DNA of 64,000 bases, from contig NZ_AP028672.1 in assembly GCF_041154505.1 (NCBI RefSeq), forward strand, positions 620,001 through 684,000, in the 5' to 3' direction. The position numbers and the translations under genes were made by a program. Shown here one piece after another: positions 50,625-61,241 of this stretch. The notes under the pieces are model-generated. The model had not been told where the DNA came from and made no database searches. It saw only the letters and a list, made by a program, of their open reading frames with translations. The DNA is from Acidovorax sp. A79 (GTDB taxonomy: Bacteria > Pseudomonadota > Gammaproteobacteria > Burkholderiales > Burkholderiaceae_C). Every line of letters begins with the position of its first letter. Position 1 is the first letter of the stretch.

Positions 50625-50646
50625 AGATTGATATCTAAATCGATCT
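50625..50646. promoter_or_regulatory. Candidate GguR-like site 2
   Basis: AGATTGAT and ATCGATCT are almost perfect facing arms around TATCTAA; TTGATATCTAAATCG inside it is the sequence shared with site 1. It lies between the LysR gene (start 50573) and the semialdehyde dehydrogenase (start 50692). Confidence 0.5.
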
Positions 50647-50691
50647 TAGACTTTGCCGCACATCCGCACCAAGGTTCTTTCCCAGGTTCCC

Positions 50692-52146
50692 ATGAAACTC
50701 GGCGACACACAGCAGCTCACCCCCCGGCACCTCATCAATGGGCGCTGGGAGATCGGCACCACCACCGGGGTGAGCACCAACCCGTCGGACACCCGTGAGG
50801 TGGTGGCCGAATACGCCCGGGCCGACCGCAACCAGACCGAACGCGCCATCCGCGCCGCCGCCGACGCCCTGCCCCACTGGAGCCAGAGCAGCCCCCAGCG
50901 CCGCGCCGACGTGCTCGACCTGATCGGCAGCGAACTGCTGGCGCGCAAGGACGCGCTGGGCACGCTGCTGGCCCGAGAGGAAGGCAAGACCCTGCCCGAG
51001 GCCGTGGCCGAGGTGGCCCGCGCCGGCCAGATCTTCAAGTTCTTTGCCGGCGAGGCGCTGCGCATCCCGGGCGAGCTCATGGCGTCGGTGCGCCAGGGCG
51101 TGCAGGTGGACGTGACCCGCGAGCCCGTGGGCGTGGTCGGCATCATCGCGCCCTGGAACTTCCCGTTCGCGATCCCGGCCTGGAAGATCGCCCCCGCCCT
51201 GGCCTATGGCAACACGGTGGTGTTCAAGCCCGCCGAACTGGTGGCCGCCTGCGGCTGGGCCCTGGCCGAAATCATCAGCCGCTGCGGCCTGCCGGCCGGC
51301 GTGTTCAACCTGCTCATGGGCAGTGGCCGCGAGGTCGGGCAGACGCTGGTGGACCACCCCCTGGTGAATGCGATCAGCTTTACGGGATCGGTCGATACCG
51401 GAGACCGTATCCTCAAGTCGGCCACGGCACGCCGAGCCAAGGTGCAGCTGGAGATGGGCGGCAAGAACCCGCTGGTGGTGCTGGCCGATGCCGACATGGA
51501 CCAGGCCATCGACTGCGCGCTGCAGGGCTCGTACTTTTCCACCGGCCAGCGCTGCACGGCATCGAGCCGGCTGATCGTCGAAGCCAGCGTGCACGATGCC
51601 TTCGTGGACCGGCTGCGCCAGCGGCTCACGGCCCTCAAGGTAGGCCACGCGCTGGAGCGCGGCACCGAGATGGGCCCGGTGGCCGATGCCGGCCAGCTGG
51701 AGCAGAACCTCTCTTATGTGGAGATCGCTCGCAGCGAGGGCGCCGAGCATGTCTGGGGCGGCGAGCGGCTCGAACGCGCCACGCCTGGGCACTACATGGC
51801 CCCGGCGCTGTTCCTGGCCAAGCCCGAGCACCGCATTGCGCGCGAGGAGATCTTCGGCCCCGTGGCCTGCGTGCTGCGCGCCGACGACTACGAGCATGCG
51901 CTGGCCCTCGCCAACGACACGCCCTACGGCCTGTGCGCGGGCATCTGCACCACCTCGCTCAGGCACGCCATGCATTTCAAGCGCAACGCCGTGGTCGGCA
52001 TGACCATGGTCAACCTGCCCACGGCGGGCGTGGACTTCCACGTGCCCTTCGGCGGGCGCAAGGAGTCGAGCCATGGCCCGCGCGAGCAGGGCCGCCACGC
52101 CGCAGAGTTCTACACCACCGTGAAGACCGGCTACATGCTCGCCTGA
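50692..52146 (+). CDS. 2,5-dioxovalerate (ketoglutarate semialdehyde) dehydrogenase
   Basis: A 484-residue NAD(P)-dependent aldehyde dehydrogenase. The catalytic Cys288 is in GQRCTASS and Glu254 in QLEMGGKNP; NFPFAIPAW and EEIFGPVACV are further family blocks. I chose ATG 50692 over a TTG 13 codons upstream. It is close to succinate semialdehyde dehydrogenases, but the gene context makes oxidation of 2-oxoglutarate semialdehyde to 2-oxoglutarate, the last step of the Weimberg-type route, the best reading. It leads the long transporter operon, 74 bp before ytfQ. Confidence 0.88.
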   Translation: MKLGDTQQLTPRHLINGRWEIGTTTGVSTNPSDTREVVAEYARADRNQTERAIRAAADALPHWSQSSPQRRADVLDLIGSELLARKDALGTLLAREEGKTLPEAVAEVARAGQIFKFFAGEALRIPGELMASVRQGVQVDVTREPVGVVGIIAPWNFPFAIPAWKIAPALAYGNTVVFKPAELVAACGWALAEIISRCGLPAGVFNLLMGSGREVGQTLVDHPLVNAISFTGSVDTGDRILKSATARRAKVQLEMGGKNPLVVLADADMDQAIDCALQGSYFSTGQRCTASSRLIVEASVHDAFVDRLRQRLTALKVGHALERGTEMGPVADAGQLEQNLSYVEIARSEGAEHVWGGERLERATPGHYMAPALFLAKPEHRIAREEIFGPVACVLRADDYEHALALANDTPYGLCAGICTTSLRHAMHFKRNAVVGMTMVNLPTAGVDFHVPFGGRKESSHGPREQGRHAAEFYTTVKTGYMLA

Positions 52147-52220
52147 ATCGCCCGCTTTCCTTTCCCGCAGTGCATTTCTTTCTTCCACAACAGCGTCAAC
52201 AACAGACAGACAGGAGACAA

Positions 52221-53189
52221 ATGATGAAACTGAACCGCCGGACCCTCGTATCCGCCCTGGCCTGCGCCCCCGTGGCCGGGCTGCTCCCGGGCGCCGCCTG
52301 GGCCCAGAAACCCATCGTGCTGGGCTTCAGCCAGGTGGGTGCCGAGAGCGAATGGCGCACCGCCAACACCGAATCGATCAAGTCCGCCGCCAAGGAGGCC
52401 GGCATCGAGCTCAAGTTCTCCGACGCCCAGCAAAAGCAGGAGAACCAGATCAAGGCCATCCGCTCCTTCATCGCCCAGAAGGTGGACGTGATCGCCTTCT
52501 CACCCGTGGTCGAATCGGGCTGGGAGAACGTGCTGCGCGAAGCCAAGGCCGCCAAGATCCCGGTGGTGCTGACCGACCGCTCGGTCAACGTCAAGGACCA
52601 GTCACTGTACGTGACCTTCATGGGCTCGGACTTCGTGGAAGAAGGCCGCAAGGCCGGCCGCTGGCTGGTGGACAAGATGAAGGACCAGAAGGGCGACATC
52701 AACATCGTCGAGCTGCAGGGCACCGTGGGCTCGGCCCCGGCCATCGACCGCAAGAAGGGCTTCGAGGAAATCGTCAAGGCCGACCCCAAGTTCAAGATCC
52801 TGCGCTCGCAGACCGGTGACTTCACGCGCGCCAAGGGCAAGGAGGTGATGGAAGCCTTCCTCAAGGCCGAGGGCAAGAAGATCAACGTGCTCTACGCACA
52901 CAACGACGACATGGCCATCGGCGCGATCCAGGCCATCGAGGAAGCCGGCCTCAAGCCCGCCAAGGACATCACCATCATCTCCATCGACGCGGTCAAGGGC
53001 GCCTTCGAGGCCATGATCGCCGGCAAGCTCAACGTGAGCGTGGAATGCAGCCCCCTGCTGGGCCCGCAGCTGATGACGGCCGTGAAGGACATCAAGGCCG
53101 GCAAGGCGGTGCAAAAGCGCATCGTGACCGAGGAAGGCATCTTCCCGATGGAAGTGGCCGCCGCCGAGTTCCCGAAACGCAAGTACTGA
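52221..53189 (+). CDS. ytfQ: YtfQ-type sugar-binding protein
   Basis: A 322-residue periplasmic binding protein of the ribose/galactofuranose family. CAGGAG seven bases before ATG 52221 sets the start; the next codon is also ATG. The signal peptide ends at AWAQ (about residue 29). YtfQ-like blocks are [20 protein letters not shown] and [20 protein letters not shown]. Family knowledge gives galactofuranose as ligand, with arabinofuranose also bound by relatives. Its own ATPase and permeases (57595-61206) are 4.4 kb downstream, separated by chvE-gguA-gguB. A GC hairpin follows its stop. Confidence 0.92.
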   Translation: MMKLNRRTLVSALACAPVAGLLPGAAWAQKPIVLGFSQVGAESEWRTANTESIKSAAKEAGIELKFSDAQQKQENQIKAIRSFIAQKVDVIAFSPVVESGWENVLREAKAAKIPVVLTDRSVNVKDQSLYVTFMGSDFVEEGRKAGRWLVDKMKDQKGDINIVELQGTVGSAPAIDRKKGFEEIVKADPKFKILRSQTGDFTRAKGKEVMEAFLKAEGKKINVLYAHNDDMAIGAIQAIEEAGLKPAKDITIISIDAVKGAFEAMIAGKLNVSVECSPLLGPQLMTAVKDIKAGKAVQKRIVTEEGIFPMEVAAAEFPKRKY

Positions 53190-53200
53190 TGATGCCGCTG

Positions 53201-53221
53201 CTGCCGGCGCCAAGCCGGCAG
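53201..53221 (+). promoter_or_regulatory. GC hairpin after ytfQ
   Basis: CTGCCGGC and GCCGGCAG pair around five bases, 11 bp after the stop codon and without a T run. Such hairpins after binding-protein genes usually protect the upstream mRNA from decay and raise binding-protein levels. Confidence 0.6.
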
Positions 53222-53298
53222 CATGGCGGGAGGCCGGCCCGGGCCATCGCAGGCTTGCTGGGGCCGGGAACAAAACCATAAAACCAGGAGACAAATCC

Positions 53299-54369
53299 AT
53301 GAAACGCATTCTCTTCAAGGCCGCACTGGCCACCGTGGCACTTGCCGCCATGGGCACCGCACCGCTGGCGCTGGCCCAGGACAAGGGCAGCATCGGCATC
53401 TCCATGCCCACCAAGTCCTCGTCGCGCTGGATCGCCGATGGCGACAACATGGTCAAGGTGCTCAAGGAGCGCGGCTACAAGACCGACCTGCAGTACGCGG
53501 ACGATGACATCCCCAACCAGCTCGCGCAGATCGAGAACATGATCACCAAGGGCGCCAAGGTGCTGGTGATCGCCTCCATCGACGGCACCACGCTCTCGCG
53601 CGTGCTGCAGAACGCGGCCGACAAGGGCGTGAAGGTCATCGCGTATGACCGGCTGATCAAGGGCTCGAAGAACGTGGACTACTACGCCACGTTCGACAAC
53701 TTCCAGGTCGGCGTGCTGCAGGCCACGTCCATCGTGGACAAGCTGGGCTTGAAGCAGGGCAAGGGCCCGTTCAACATCGAACTCTTCGGCGGCTCGCCCG
53801 ACGACAACAACGCCTTCTTCTTCTACGACGGCGCCATGAGCGTGCTGCAACCGTACATCGACAGCGGCAAGCTGGTGGTGCGCAGCAAGCAGACGGGCAT
53901 GAACAAGGTGGGCACCCTGCGCTGGGACGGCTCGGTCGCCCAGGCGCGCATGGACAACCTGCTGTCGGCCTACTACGGCAAGGACAAGGTGCATGCCGTG
54001 CTCTCCCCCTACGACGGTCTGTCCATCGGCATCCTGTCGTCCTTGAAGGGCGTAGGCTACTGCACCGCCCAGCAGCCCTGCCCCGTGGTCAGCGGGCAGG
54101 ACGCCGAGGTGCCATCGGTCAAGTCCATCCTGAAGGGCGAGCAGTCCTCCACCGTGTTCAAGGACACGCGCGAACTGGCCAAGGTGGCCGCCAACATGGT
54201 GGACGCCACGCTGTCGGGCAAGCAGCCGGAGATCAACGACACCAAGACCTACAACAACGGCATGAAGGTGGTGCCCTCGTACCTGCTCAAGCCCGTGTCG
54301 GTGGATGCCTCCAACTGGAACGCGGTGCTGGTGGGCAGCGGGTACTACAAGGAATCACAAATCAAGTAG
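53299..54369 (+). CDS. chvE: ChvE-type multiple monosaccharide-binding protein
   Basis: A 356-residue periplasmic sugar-binding protein. AGGAG lies before ATG 53299, and the signal peptide ends at LALAQ (residue 26). The sequence follows Chv[41 protein letters not shown], and [20 protein letters not shown]. ChvE of Agrobacterium binds galactose, arabinose, xylose and others and also signals to a sensor kinase; only the transport role is supported here. It is followed by gguA and gguB, its usual partners, after a 109-bp gap with a strong hairpin. Confidence 0.93.
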   Translation: MKRILFKAALATVALAAMGTAPLALAQDKGSIGISMPTKSSSRWIADGDNMVKVLKERGYKTDLQYADDDIPNQLAQIENMITKGAKVLVIASIDGTTLSRVLQNAADKGVKVIAYDRLIKGSKNVDYYATFDNFQVGVLQATSIVDKLGLKQGKGPFNIELFGGSPDDNNAFFFYDGAMSVLQPYIDSGKLVVRSKQTGMNKVGTLRWDGSVAQARMDNLLSAYYGKDKVHAVLSPYDGLSIGILSSLKGVGYCTAQQPCPVVSGQDAEVPSVKSILKGEQSSTVFKDTRELAKVAANMVDATLSGKQPEINDTKTYNNGMKVVPSYLLKPVSVDASNWNAVLVGSGYYKESQIK

Positions 54370-54397
54370 GCATGCCAGGCTTCGGCACGTAGAGCCG

Positions 54398-54432
54398 CCG
54401 TCCGCCTGGCACCTCTGGTGCCTAGCGGACGG
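54398..54432 (+). promoter_or_regulatory. Long hairpin between chvE and gguA
   Basis: CCGTCCGC and GCGGACGG form the outer stem, GGCACC and GGTGCC the inner one, with a three-base loop. The structure is strong and lacks a T run, so it probably stabilises the chvE mRNA or partly halts transcription, giving more binding protein than ATPase. Confidence 0.7.
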
Positions 54433-54478
54433 AATGCAACCGGGACGGGCCCGCAGCCCGCCAAAAGACTGAGAGACC

Positions 54479-56116
54479 ATGCTTCTTGAAATGCGGGACA
54501 TCCGCAAAACCTTCCCCGGGGTGGTGGCGCTGAACCAGGTCAACCTGCAGGTGCAGGCCGGGGAGATCCATGCCATCGTCGGCGAAAACGGGGCGGGCAA
54601 ATCCACGCTGATGAAGGTGCTGTCGGGTGTCTACCCACACGGCAGCTACAGCGGCCAGATCCTGTTCGACGGGCAGGAGCGTCAGTTCTCCGGCATCCGC
54701 GACAGCGAGCACCTGGGCATCATCATCATTCACCAGGAGTTGGCGCTGGTACCGCTGCTCTCGATCGCCGAAAACATCTTCCTGGGCAACGAGACCGCGC
54801 GCCACGGCGTCATCGACTGGATGGCCGCGCACAGCCGCGCACAGGCGCTGCTGCACAAGGTGGGTCTGCGCGAATCGCCCGACACACCGGTGGGCCAGCT
54901 GGGCGTGGGCAAGCAGCAGCTGGTGGAGATTGCCAAGGCGCTGTCGCGCAAGGTACGCCTGCTGATCCTGGACGAGCCCACTGCCAGCCTCAACGAGAAC
55001 GACAGCCAGGCCCTGCTGGATCTGCTGCTGGAGCTGAAAGCCCAGGGCATCACCTGCATCCTGATCTCGCACAAGCTCAACGAGATCTCGCGGGTGGCCG
55101 ATGCCATCACCGTGCTGCGCGACGGCAGCACCGTGCAGATGCTGGACTGCCGCGAAGGCCCGGTGAGCGAGGACCGCGTGATCCAGGCCATGGTGGGCCG
55201 CGAGATGAGCGATCGCTACCCCCAGCGCCAGCCGCAGATCGGCGGCATCGTTTTTGAAGTGCGCGACTGGCGTGCCCACCACCCTCAGCACGGCGACCGC
55301 GAGCACCTCAAGGGGATCGACCTGAACGTGCGGCGCGGCGAGATCGTCGGTATTGCGGGACTGATGGGCGCGGGCCGGACCGAGCTGGCCATGAGCATCT
55401 TTGGCCGGTCCTGGGGCCAGCGCATCAGCGGCGAGGTGCGGCTGCACGGCAAGGCCATCGACGTGGGCACCGTGGAAAAGGCCGTGCGCCACGGCCTGGC
55501 CTATGTGACCGAAGACCGCAAGGGCAATGGCCTGGTGCTGAACGAAGACATCCAGTTCAACATCTCCCTGGCGCATCTGGAAGGTGTTTCGTTCGCCACC
55601 GTGCTCGACAGCGGCCGCGAGCACCGGGTGGCGCAGGACTACCGCGAGAAGCTGCGCATCCGCTGCTCGGGGGTGGACCAGAAGACGCTGAACCTTTCGG
55701 GCGGCAACCAGCAGAAGGTGGTGCTGGGCAAATGGCTCTTCACCAACCCCGAGGTGCTTATCCTGGACGAGCCCACGCGCGGCATCGACGTGGGCGCCAA
55801 GTACGAGATCTACACCCTCATCGCCCAGCTGGCGGCCGAGGGCAAGTGCGTGATCGTGATCTCTTCCGAAATGCCCGAGCTGCTGGGCATCACGGACCGC
55901 ATCTACGTGATGAACGAGGGCCGCTTTGTGGCCGAGATGCCCACCGCCGAAGCCTCCCAGGAAAAGATCATGCGTGCAATAGTCAATGCTCCCCCTGAGT
56001 CGCTTCGCGCCTTCCCCCTCAAGGGGGACGCCGCCAGCGCGGCGGGGCGGCCCTTGCGCGGCGGCTCTGGCATGGGCAGCGCCGGTCTCAAGGGCAGCGG
56101 ACAACGCAACGGATAA
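54479..56116 (+). CDS. gguA: Sugar ABC importer ATPase with repeat-derived C-terminus
   Basis: A 545-residue tandem ATPase of the ribose/xylose importer type. The first Walker A is GENGAGKST (35-43); the second half has the degenerate form [10 protein letters not shown], as normal. [16 protein letters not shown] and [13 protein letters not shown] mark the second site. The usual protein should end near residue 504 (KIMRAIVNA). The last 41 residues (55991-56113) are translated from a family 2 repeat ([20 protein letters not shown] and onward) and have low complexity. It sits with gguB, which starts six bases after its stop. Confidence 0.93.
   Translation: MLLEMRDIRKTFPGVVALNQVNLQVQAGEIHAIVGENGAGKSTLMKVLSGVYPHGSYSGQILFDGQERQFSGIRDSEHLGIIIIHQELALVPLLSIAENIFLGNETARHGVIDWMAAHSRAQALLHKVGLRESPDTPVGQLGVGKQQLVEIAKALSRKVRLLILDEPTASLNENDSQALLDLLLELKAQGITCILISHKLNEISRVADAITVLRDGSTVQMLDCREGPVSEDRVIQAMVGREMSDRYPQRQPQIGGIVFEVRDWRAHHPQHGDREHLKGIDLNVRRGEIVGIAGLMGAGRTELAMSIFGRSWGQRISGEVRLHGKAIDVGTVEKAVRHGLAYVTEDRKGNGLVLNEDIQFNISLAHLEGVSFATVLDSGREHRVAQDYREKLRIRCSGVDQKTLNLSGGNQQKVVLGKWLFTNPEVLILDEPTRGIDVGAKYEIYTLIAQLAAEGKCVIVISSEMPELLGITDRIYVMNEGRFVAEMPTAEASQEKIMRAIVNAPPESLRAFPLKGDAASAAGRPLRGGSGMGSAGLKGSGQRNG
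55990..56090 (+). repeat. Long GC-rich repeat, family 2, copy c, inside gguA
   Basis: CCCTGAGTCGCTTCGCGCC, a short hairpin CCCCCTCAAGGGGG, then GCGGGGCGGCCCTTGCGCGG. This is the compact form without the apical stem. It lies within the coding frame of gguA and supplies its last 41 codons. Confidence 0.85.
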
Positions 56117-56121
56117 CTGAA

Positions 56122-57351
56122 ATGAGCCAGATGACCCCCTCCCCCACCGCCACGCTCGCCAGCGCACCCGCCGAGGCACCGGCCCACCACGACAAGCCGC
56201 TGCTGGAGCACATCAAGCACAACTTCCGTGAGTACGGCATGCTGATCACGCTGGTGGCCATCATGGGCTTCTTCCAGTACATGACCGACGGCACGCTGAT
56301 GCAGCCGCTCAACCTCACCAACCTGCTGCTGCAGAACAGCTACATCGTCATCATGGCGCTGGGCATGCTGCTGGTGATCGTGGCCGGGCACATCGACCTC
56401 TCGGTGGGCTCGGTCTGCGGCTTCATCGGCGCACTGGCCGCCGTGCTGATGGTGGAGTACCACTGGCACTTCCTGCCCGCATCGCTGGTGTGCCTGCTGT
56501 GCGGCGGCATCATCGGTGCGCTGCAGGGCTGGTTCGTGGCCTTCTCGCGCATCCCGTCCTTCATCGTCACGCTGGCGGGCATGCTGGTCTTCAAGGGCCT
56601 GGCGCTGGCGCTGCTGGCGGGCCAGTCGGTGGGGCCATTCCCCTCGGCGTTCCAGATGCTCAGCTCGGGCTTCATTCCCGACCTGTTCAACGTGGAGGGG
56701 CTGCGCCTGACCTCGCTGCTGCTGGGCGCCGCCGTGGCCGCCGCCCTGGCCGTGGGCGGCCTGCGCGAACGCGCCAACCGCCTGCGGCACGGTGTGCGCG
56801 CCGAACCCGCCGGCCTGTTCATCGCGCGCACGGTGGTGTTTGGCGCCCTGCTGGTGTACTTCAGCTACCTCATGGCGTCATACAAGGGGCTGCCCAACGT
56901 GCTCATCGTGATGGCGCTGCTGATCGTGCTGTTCGACTTCGTCACCAGCCGCACCACCATTGGCCGCCGCATCTACGCCATGGGGGGCAACGAAAAGGCC
57001 GCCAGGCTTTCGGGCATCAAGACCGAGCGGCTCACGCTGTATGCCTTCATCAACATGGGCGTGCTCGCGGCCCTGGCCGGACTGGTGTTTGCAGCGCGGC
57101 TCAACACCGCCACGCCCAAGGCGGGCCTGGGTTTTGAGCTGGACGTGATTGCGGCGTGTTTCATCGGTGGCGCATCGGCCTCGGGCGGCGTGGGCAAGGT
57201 CATGGGCGCGGTCATCGGCGCCTTCGTGATGGGGGTGATGAACAACGGCATGTCCATCCTGGGCATCGGCATCGACTACCAGCAGGTCATCAAGGGCGTG
57301 GTGCTGCTGGCGGCGGTTTTGGTCGACGTGTACAACAAAAACAAGGCCTGA
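56122..57351 (+). CDS. gguB: Sugar ABC importer permease
   Basis: A 409-residue inner-membrane permease of the ribose/xylose class, with about ten helices. The conserved periplasm-side loop is VAGHIDLSVGS and the ATPase-contact region GGNEKAARLSGIKTERLTLY. It is longer than RbsC (about 320) because of an N-terminal tail and an insertion around residues 185-235, as is usual for GguB and XylH. It starts six bases after gguA, so the two are coupled. It forms the ChvE-GguAB importer. Confidence 0.93.
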   Translation: MSQMTPSPTATLASAPAEAPAHHDKPLLEHIKHNFREYGMLITLVAIMGFFQYMTDGTLMQPLNLTNLLLQNSYIVIMALGMLLVIVAGHIDLSVGSVCGFIGALAAVLMVEYHWHFLPASLVCLLCGGIIGALQGWFVAFSRIPSFIVTLAGMLVFKGLALALLAGQSVGPFPSAFQMLSSGFIPDLFNVEGLRLTSLLLGAAVAAALAVGGLRERANRLRHGVRAEPAGLFIARTVVFGALLVYFSYLMASYKGLPNVLIVMALLIVLFDFVTSRTTIGRRIYAMGGNEKAARLSGIKTERLTLYAFINMGVLAALAGLVFAARLNTATPKAGLGFELDVIAACFIGGASASGGVGKVMGAVIGAFVMGVMNNGMSILGIGIDYQQVIKGVVLLAAVLVDVYNKNKA

Positions 57352-57357
57352 AATGAA

Positions 57358-57555
57358 GCCCCCCCTGAGTCGCTTCGCGCCTCCGTGCGTCCGCCAGAGT
57401 CGGCAGCTCTTCGGGCACGTCCAAGCCTGCGCAGGCAGGCTTGGAGCCGCGGCCCTCCGTCCCTCTCTCAGTTTGCTTCGCAATCTGGGAGGGGGACGCC
57501 CCCAGCGCAGCGGGGCGGCCCTTGCGCGGGGGCACTGGCCAGCGCCGCGCCTGCT
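57358..57555 (+). repeat. Long GC-rich repeat, family 2, copy d (expanded)
   Basis: Starts CCCCCTGAGTCGCTTCGCGC. It then holds an extra perfect hairpin (TCCAAGCCTGC/GCAGGCTTGGA, 57420-57445), the main stem (57460-57496, 17 bases with two wobbles and one mismatch) and GCGGGGCGGCCCTTGCGCGG. It fills most of the 243-bp gap between gguB and ytfR. Confidence 0.85.
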
Positions 57556-57594
57556 TTGCGGACTGTGCGGACAGCAACGACTGTTTGGAGCACC

Positions 57595-59113
<1,519 letters not shown>

Positions 59114-59121
<8 letters not shown>

Positions 59122-60166
59122 CGCACCCACCCCTTCCCTGTTTGCCGCTGCGCTGCGCCACCGGCTCATCTGGCCATTGGTCACGCTGGCCCTGCTGCTG
59201 GCCGTGAACACGGCGTTCAACGCCAGCTTCCTACACATCGAGTGGCGCGACGGCCACCTCTACGGCAGCCTGGTCGACATCCTCAACCGCGCGGCACCGC
59301 TGGCACTGGTCTCGCTGGGCATGACCATGGTGATCGCCACGCGCGGCATCGACATCTCTGTAGGCGCGGTGGTGGCCATCGCCGCCGCCGTGGGCGCCTG
59401 GATGATCGGCGGCTCGGTCTCGGGCACCGAAAGCCGCTTTCCCCTGCCGCTGGCGATGGCCGGCGCCATCGGCGCGGCACTGCTGTGCGGGCTGTGGAAC
59501 GGCCTGCTGGTGGCCAAGGTGGGCATGCAGCCCATCATCGCCACGCTGATCCTCATGGTGGCGGGCCGGGGCATCGCCCAGCTGATCACCGACGGGCAGA
59601 TCATCACCATCTACTACGCGCCCTTCTTCTTCGTGGGCGGGGGCTACCTGCTGGGCCTGCCGTTTTCGCTGTTCGTGCTGGCCGCGGTGTTCGCCGGCCT
59701 GTACCTGGCGGTCACGCGCACGGCGCTGGGCCTGTTCATCCAGGCGGTGGGCATCAACCCGACGGCGGCGCGGGTGGCCGGCGTGCAGTCGCGCCGCCTG
59801 GTCGTCGCGGCCTACGCCTTCTGCGGCGTGTGCGCGGGCATCGCCGGCCTGCTGATCAGCTCCAACGTGAAGAGCGCGGACGCCAACAACGCCGGCCAGA
59901 TGCTGGAGCTCGACGCCATCCTGGCCGTCACGCTGGGCGGCACGGCACTGACCGGCGGGCGCTTCAGCCTGGTGGGCAGCGTGATCGGCGCGCTCATCAT
60001 CCAGACGCTGACCTATGCCATCTATTCGCTGGGCGTGCCGCCCGAAATCAACCTGGTGGTCAAGGCCGTGGTGGTGTTCATCGTGATGCTGCTGCAGTCG
60101 CCCGACTTCCGCACCCAGGTGGGTGCCCTGGTGCGCCGCCCCGCGGCCGGGGGAGCGCTGTCATGA
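59114..60166 (+). CDS. ytfT: YtfT-type sugar ABC permease
   Basis: A 350-residue inner-membrane permease with eight to ten helices. The conserved loop is ATRGIDISVGAVVA and the C-terminal half has LAVTLGGTALTGGRFSLVGS. I chose ATG 59114, which overlaps the end of ytfR by eight bases. Its stop overlaps the yjfF start in ATGA. With YjfF it forms the membrane channel of the importer. Confidence 0.92.
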
Positions 60167-61206
60167 GCGGCGCACACAGCCCTACCCTGGACGTGGCCCC
60201 TGCCACAGCTGCGCCGACACAACACTCTGCCCCCACCCGCATGCGCCTGAACCCCAAGTACCTGCCGCTGGCGGCCACCATCGCGCTGTTCCTGGCCATG
60301 GCCACGGCGGGCTCGGTGCTCTACACCGGCTTCTTCTCGGCCCAGGTGTTCCTCAACCTGCTGATCGACAACGCCTTTCTGATCATCGTCGCGGTGGGCA
60401 TGACCTTCGTGATCCTCTCGGGCGGCATCGACCTGTCGGTGGGTTCGGTGGTGGCGCTGACCACCATGGTGCTGGCCAGCCTGGTGGAGCACCACCACTG
60501 GAGCCCGCTCACCGCCATCCCGCTGGTGCTGCTCATGGGCACGGTGTTCGGGGCCTTCATGGGCTTTCTGATCGAGCGCTTTCGGCTGCAGCCCTTCATC
60601 GTGACGCTGGCCGGCATGTTCCTCGCGCGCGGCCTGTGCTATCTGATCAGCATCGACTCGATCAGCATGGCCGACGAGGCATATTCCGAGATGGCGCAGT
60701 GGCGCCTGGAACTGTGGGAGGGCGCGTCGCTCTCGCTGGGCGCACTGATCGCCATGGCGGTGCTGCTGGCCGCCATCTTCGTCGCGCACTGCACGCCGTT
60801 CGGCCGCAACGTGTACGCCGTGGGCGGCAACGAGCATTCGGCGGTGCTCATGGGCCTGCCGGTGCGCGCCACGGTGATCGGCGTGTACACGCTCTCGGGC
60901 TTCTGCTCGGCCCTGGCCGGCGTGGTGTTCACCTTCTACATGCTCTCGGGCTACGGCCTGCATGCCACGGGCATGGAGCTCGATGCCATCGCCGCCGTGG
61001 TCATCGGCGGCACCCTGCTCACGGGCGGCGTGGGCTACGTGGCCGGCACGCTGTTCGGCGTGCTGATGCTCGGAATCATCCAGACCCTGATCTCCTTCGA
61101 CGGCACGCTCAGCTCGTGGTGGACGCGCATCGTCGTCGGCGTGCTGCTCTTCGTCTTCTGCCTGCTGCAGCGCCTGCTCACGCACCGCAGCGGCAAGCCT
61201 TCCTGA
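60163..61206 (+). CDS. yjfF: YjfF-type sugar ABC permease
   Basis: A 347-residue permease, the second channel subunit of the YtfQRT-YjfF importer. The conserved loop is LSGGIDLSVGSVVALTTMVL, followed by VGGNEHSAVLMGLPV and VVIGGTLLTGGVGYVAGTLF. A polar N-terminus of about 28 residues precedes the first helix. The start overlaps the ytfT stop by four bases. The dehydratase gene follows after 35 bp, so transport and catabolism are in one operon. Confidence 0.92.
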   Translation: MSGAHSPTLDVAPATAAPTQHSAPTRMRLNPKYLPLAATIALFLAMATAGSVLYTGFFSAQVFLNLLIDNAFLIIVAVGMTFVILSGGIDLSVGSVVALTTMVLASLVEHHHWSPLTAIPLVLLMGTVFGAFMGFLIERFRLQPFIVTLAGMFLARGLCYLISIDSISMADEAYSEMAQWRLELWEGASLSLGALIAMAVLLAAIFVAHCTPFGRNVYAVGGNEHSAVLMGLPVRATVIGVYTLSGFCSALAGVVFTFYMLSGYGLHATGMELDAIAAVVIGGTLLTGGVGYVAGTLFGVLMLGIIQTLISFDGTLSSWWTRIVVGVLLFVFCLLQRLLTHRSGKPS

Positions 61207-61241
61207 ATTCCACGAATCACCTCTCCCAGAACCACAACAGC

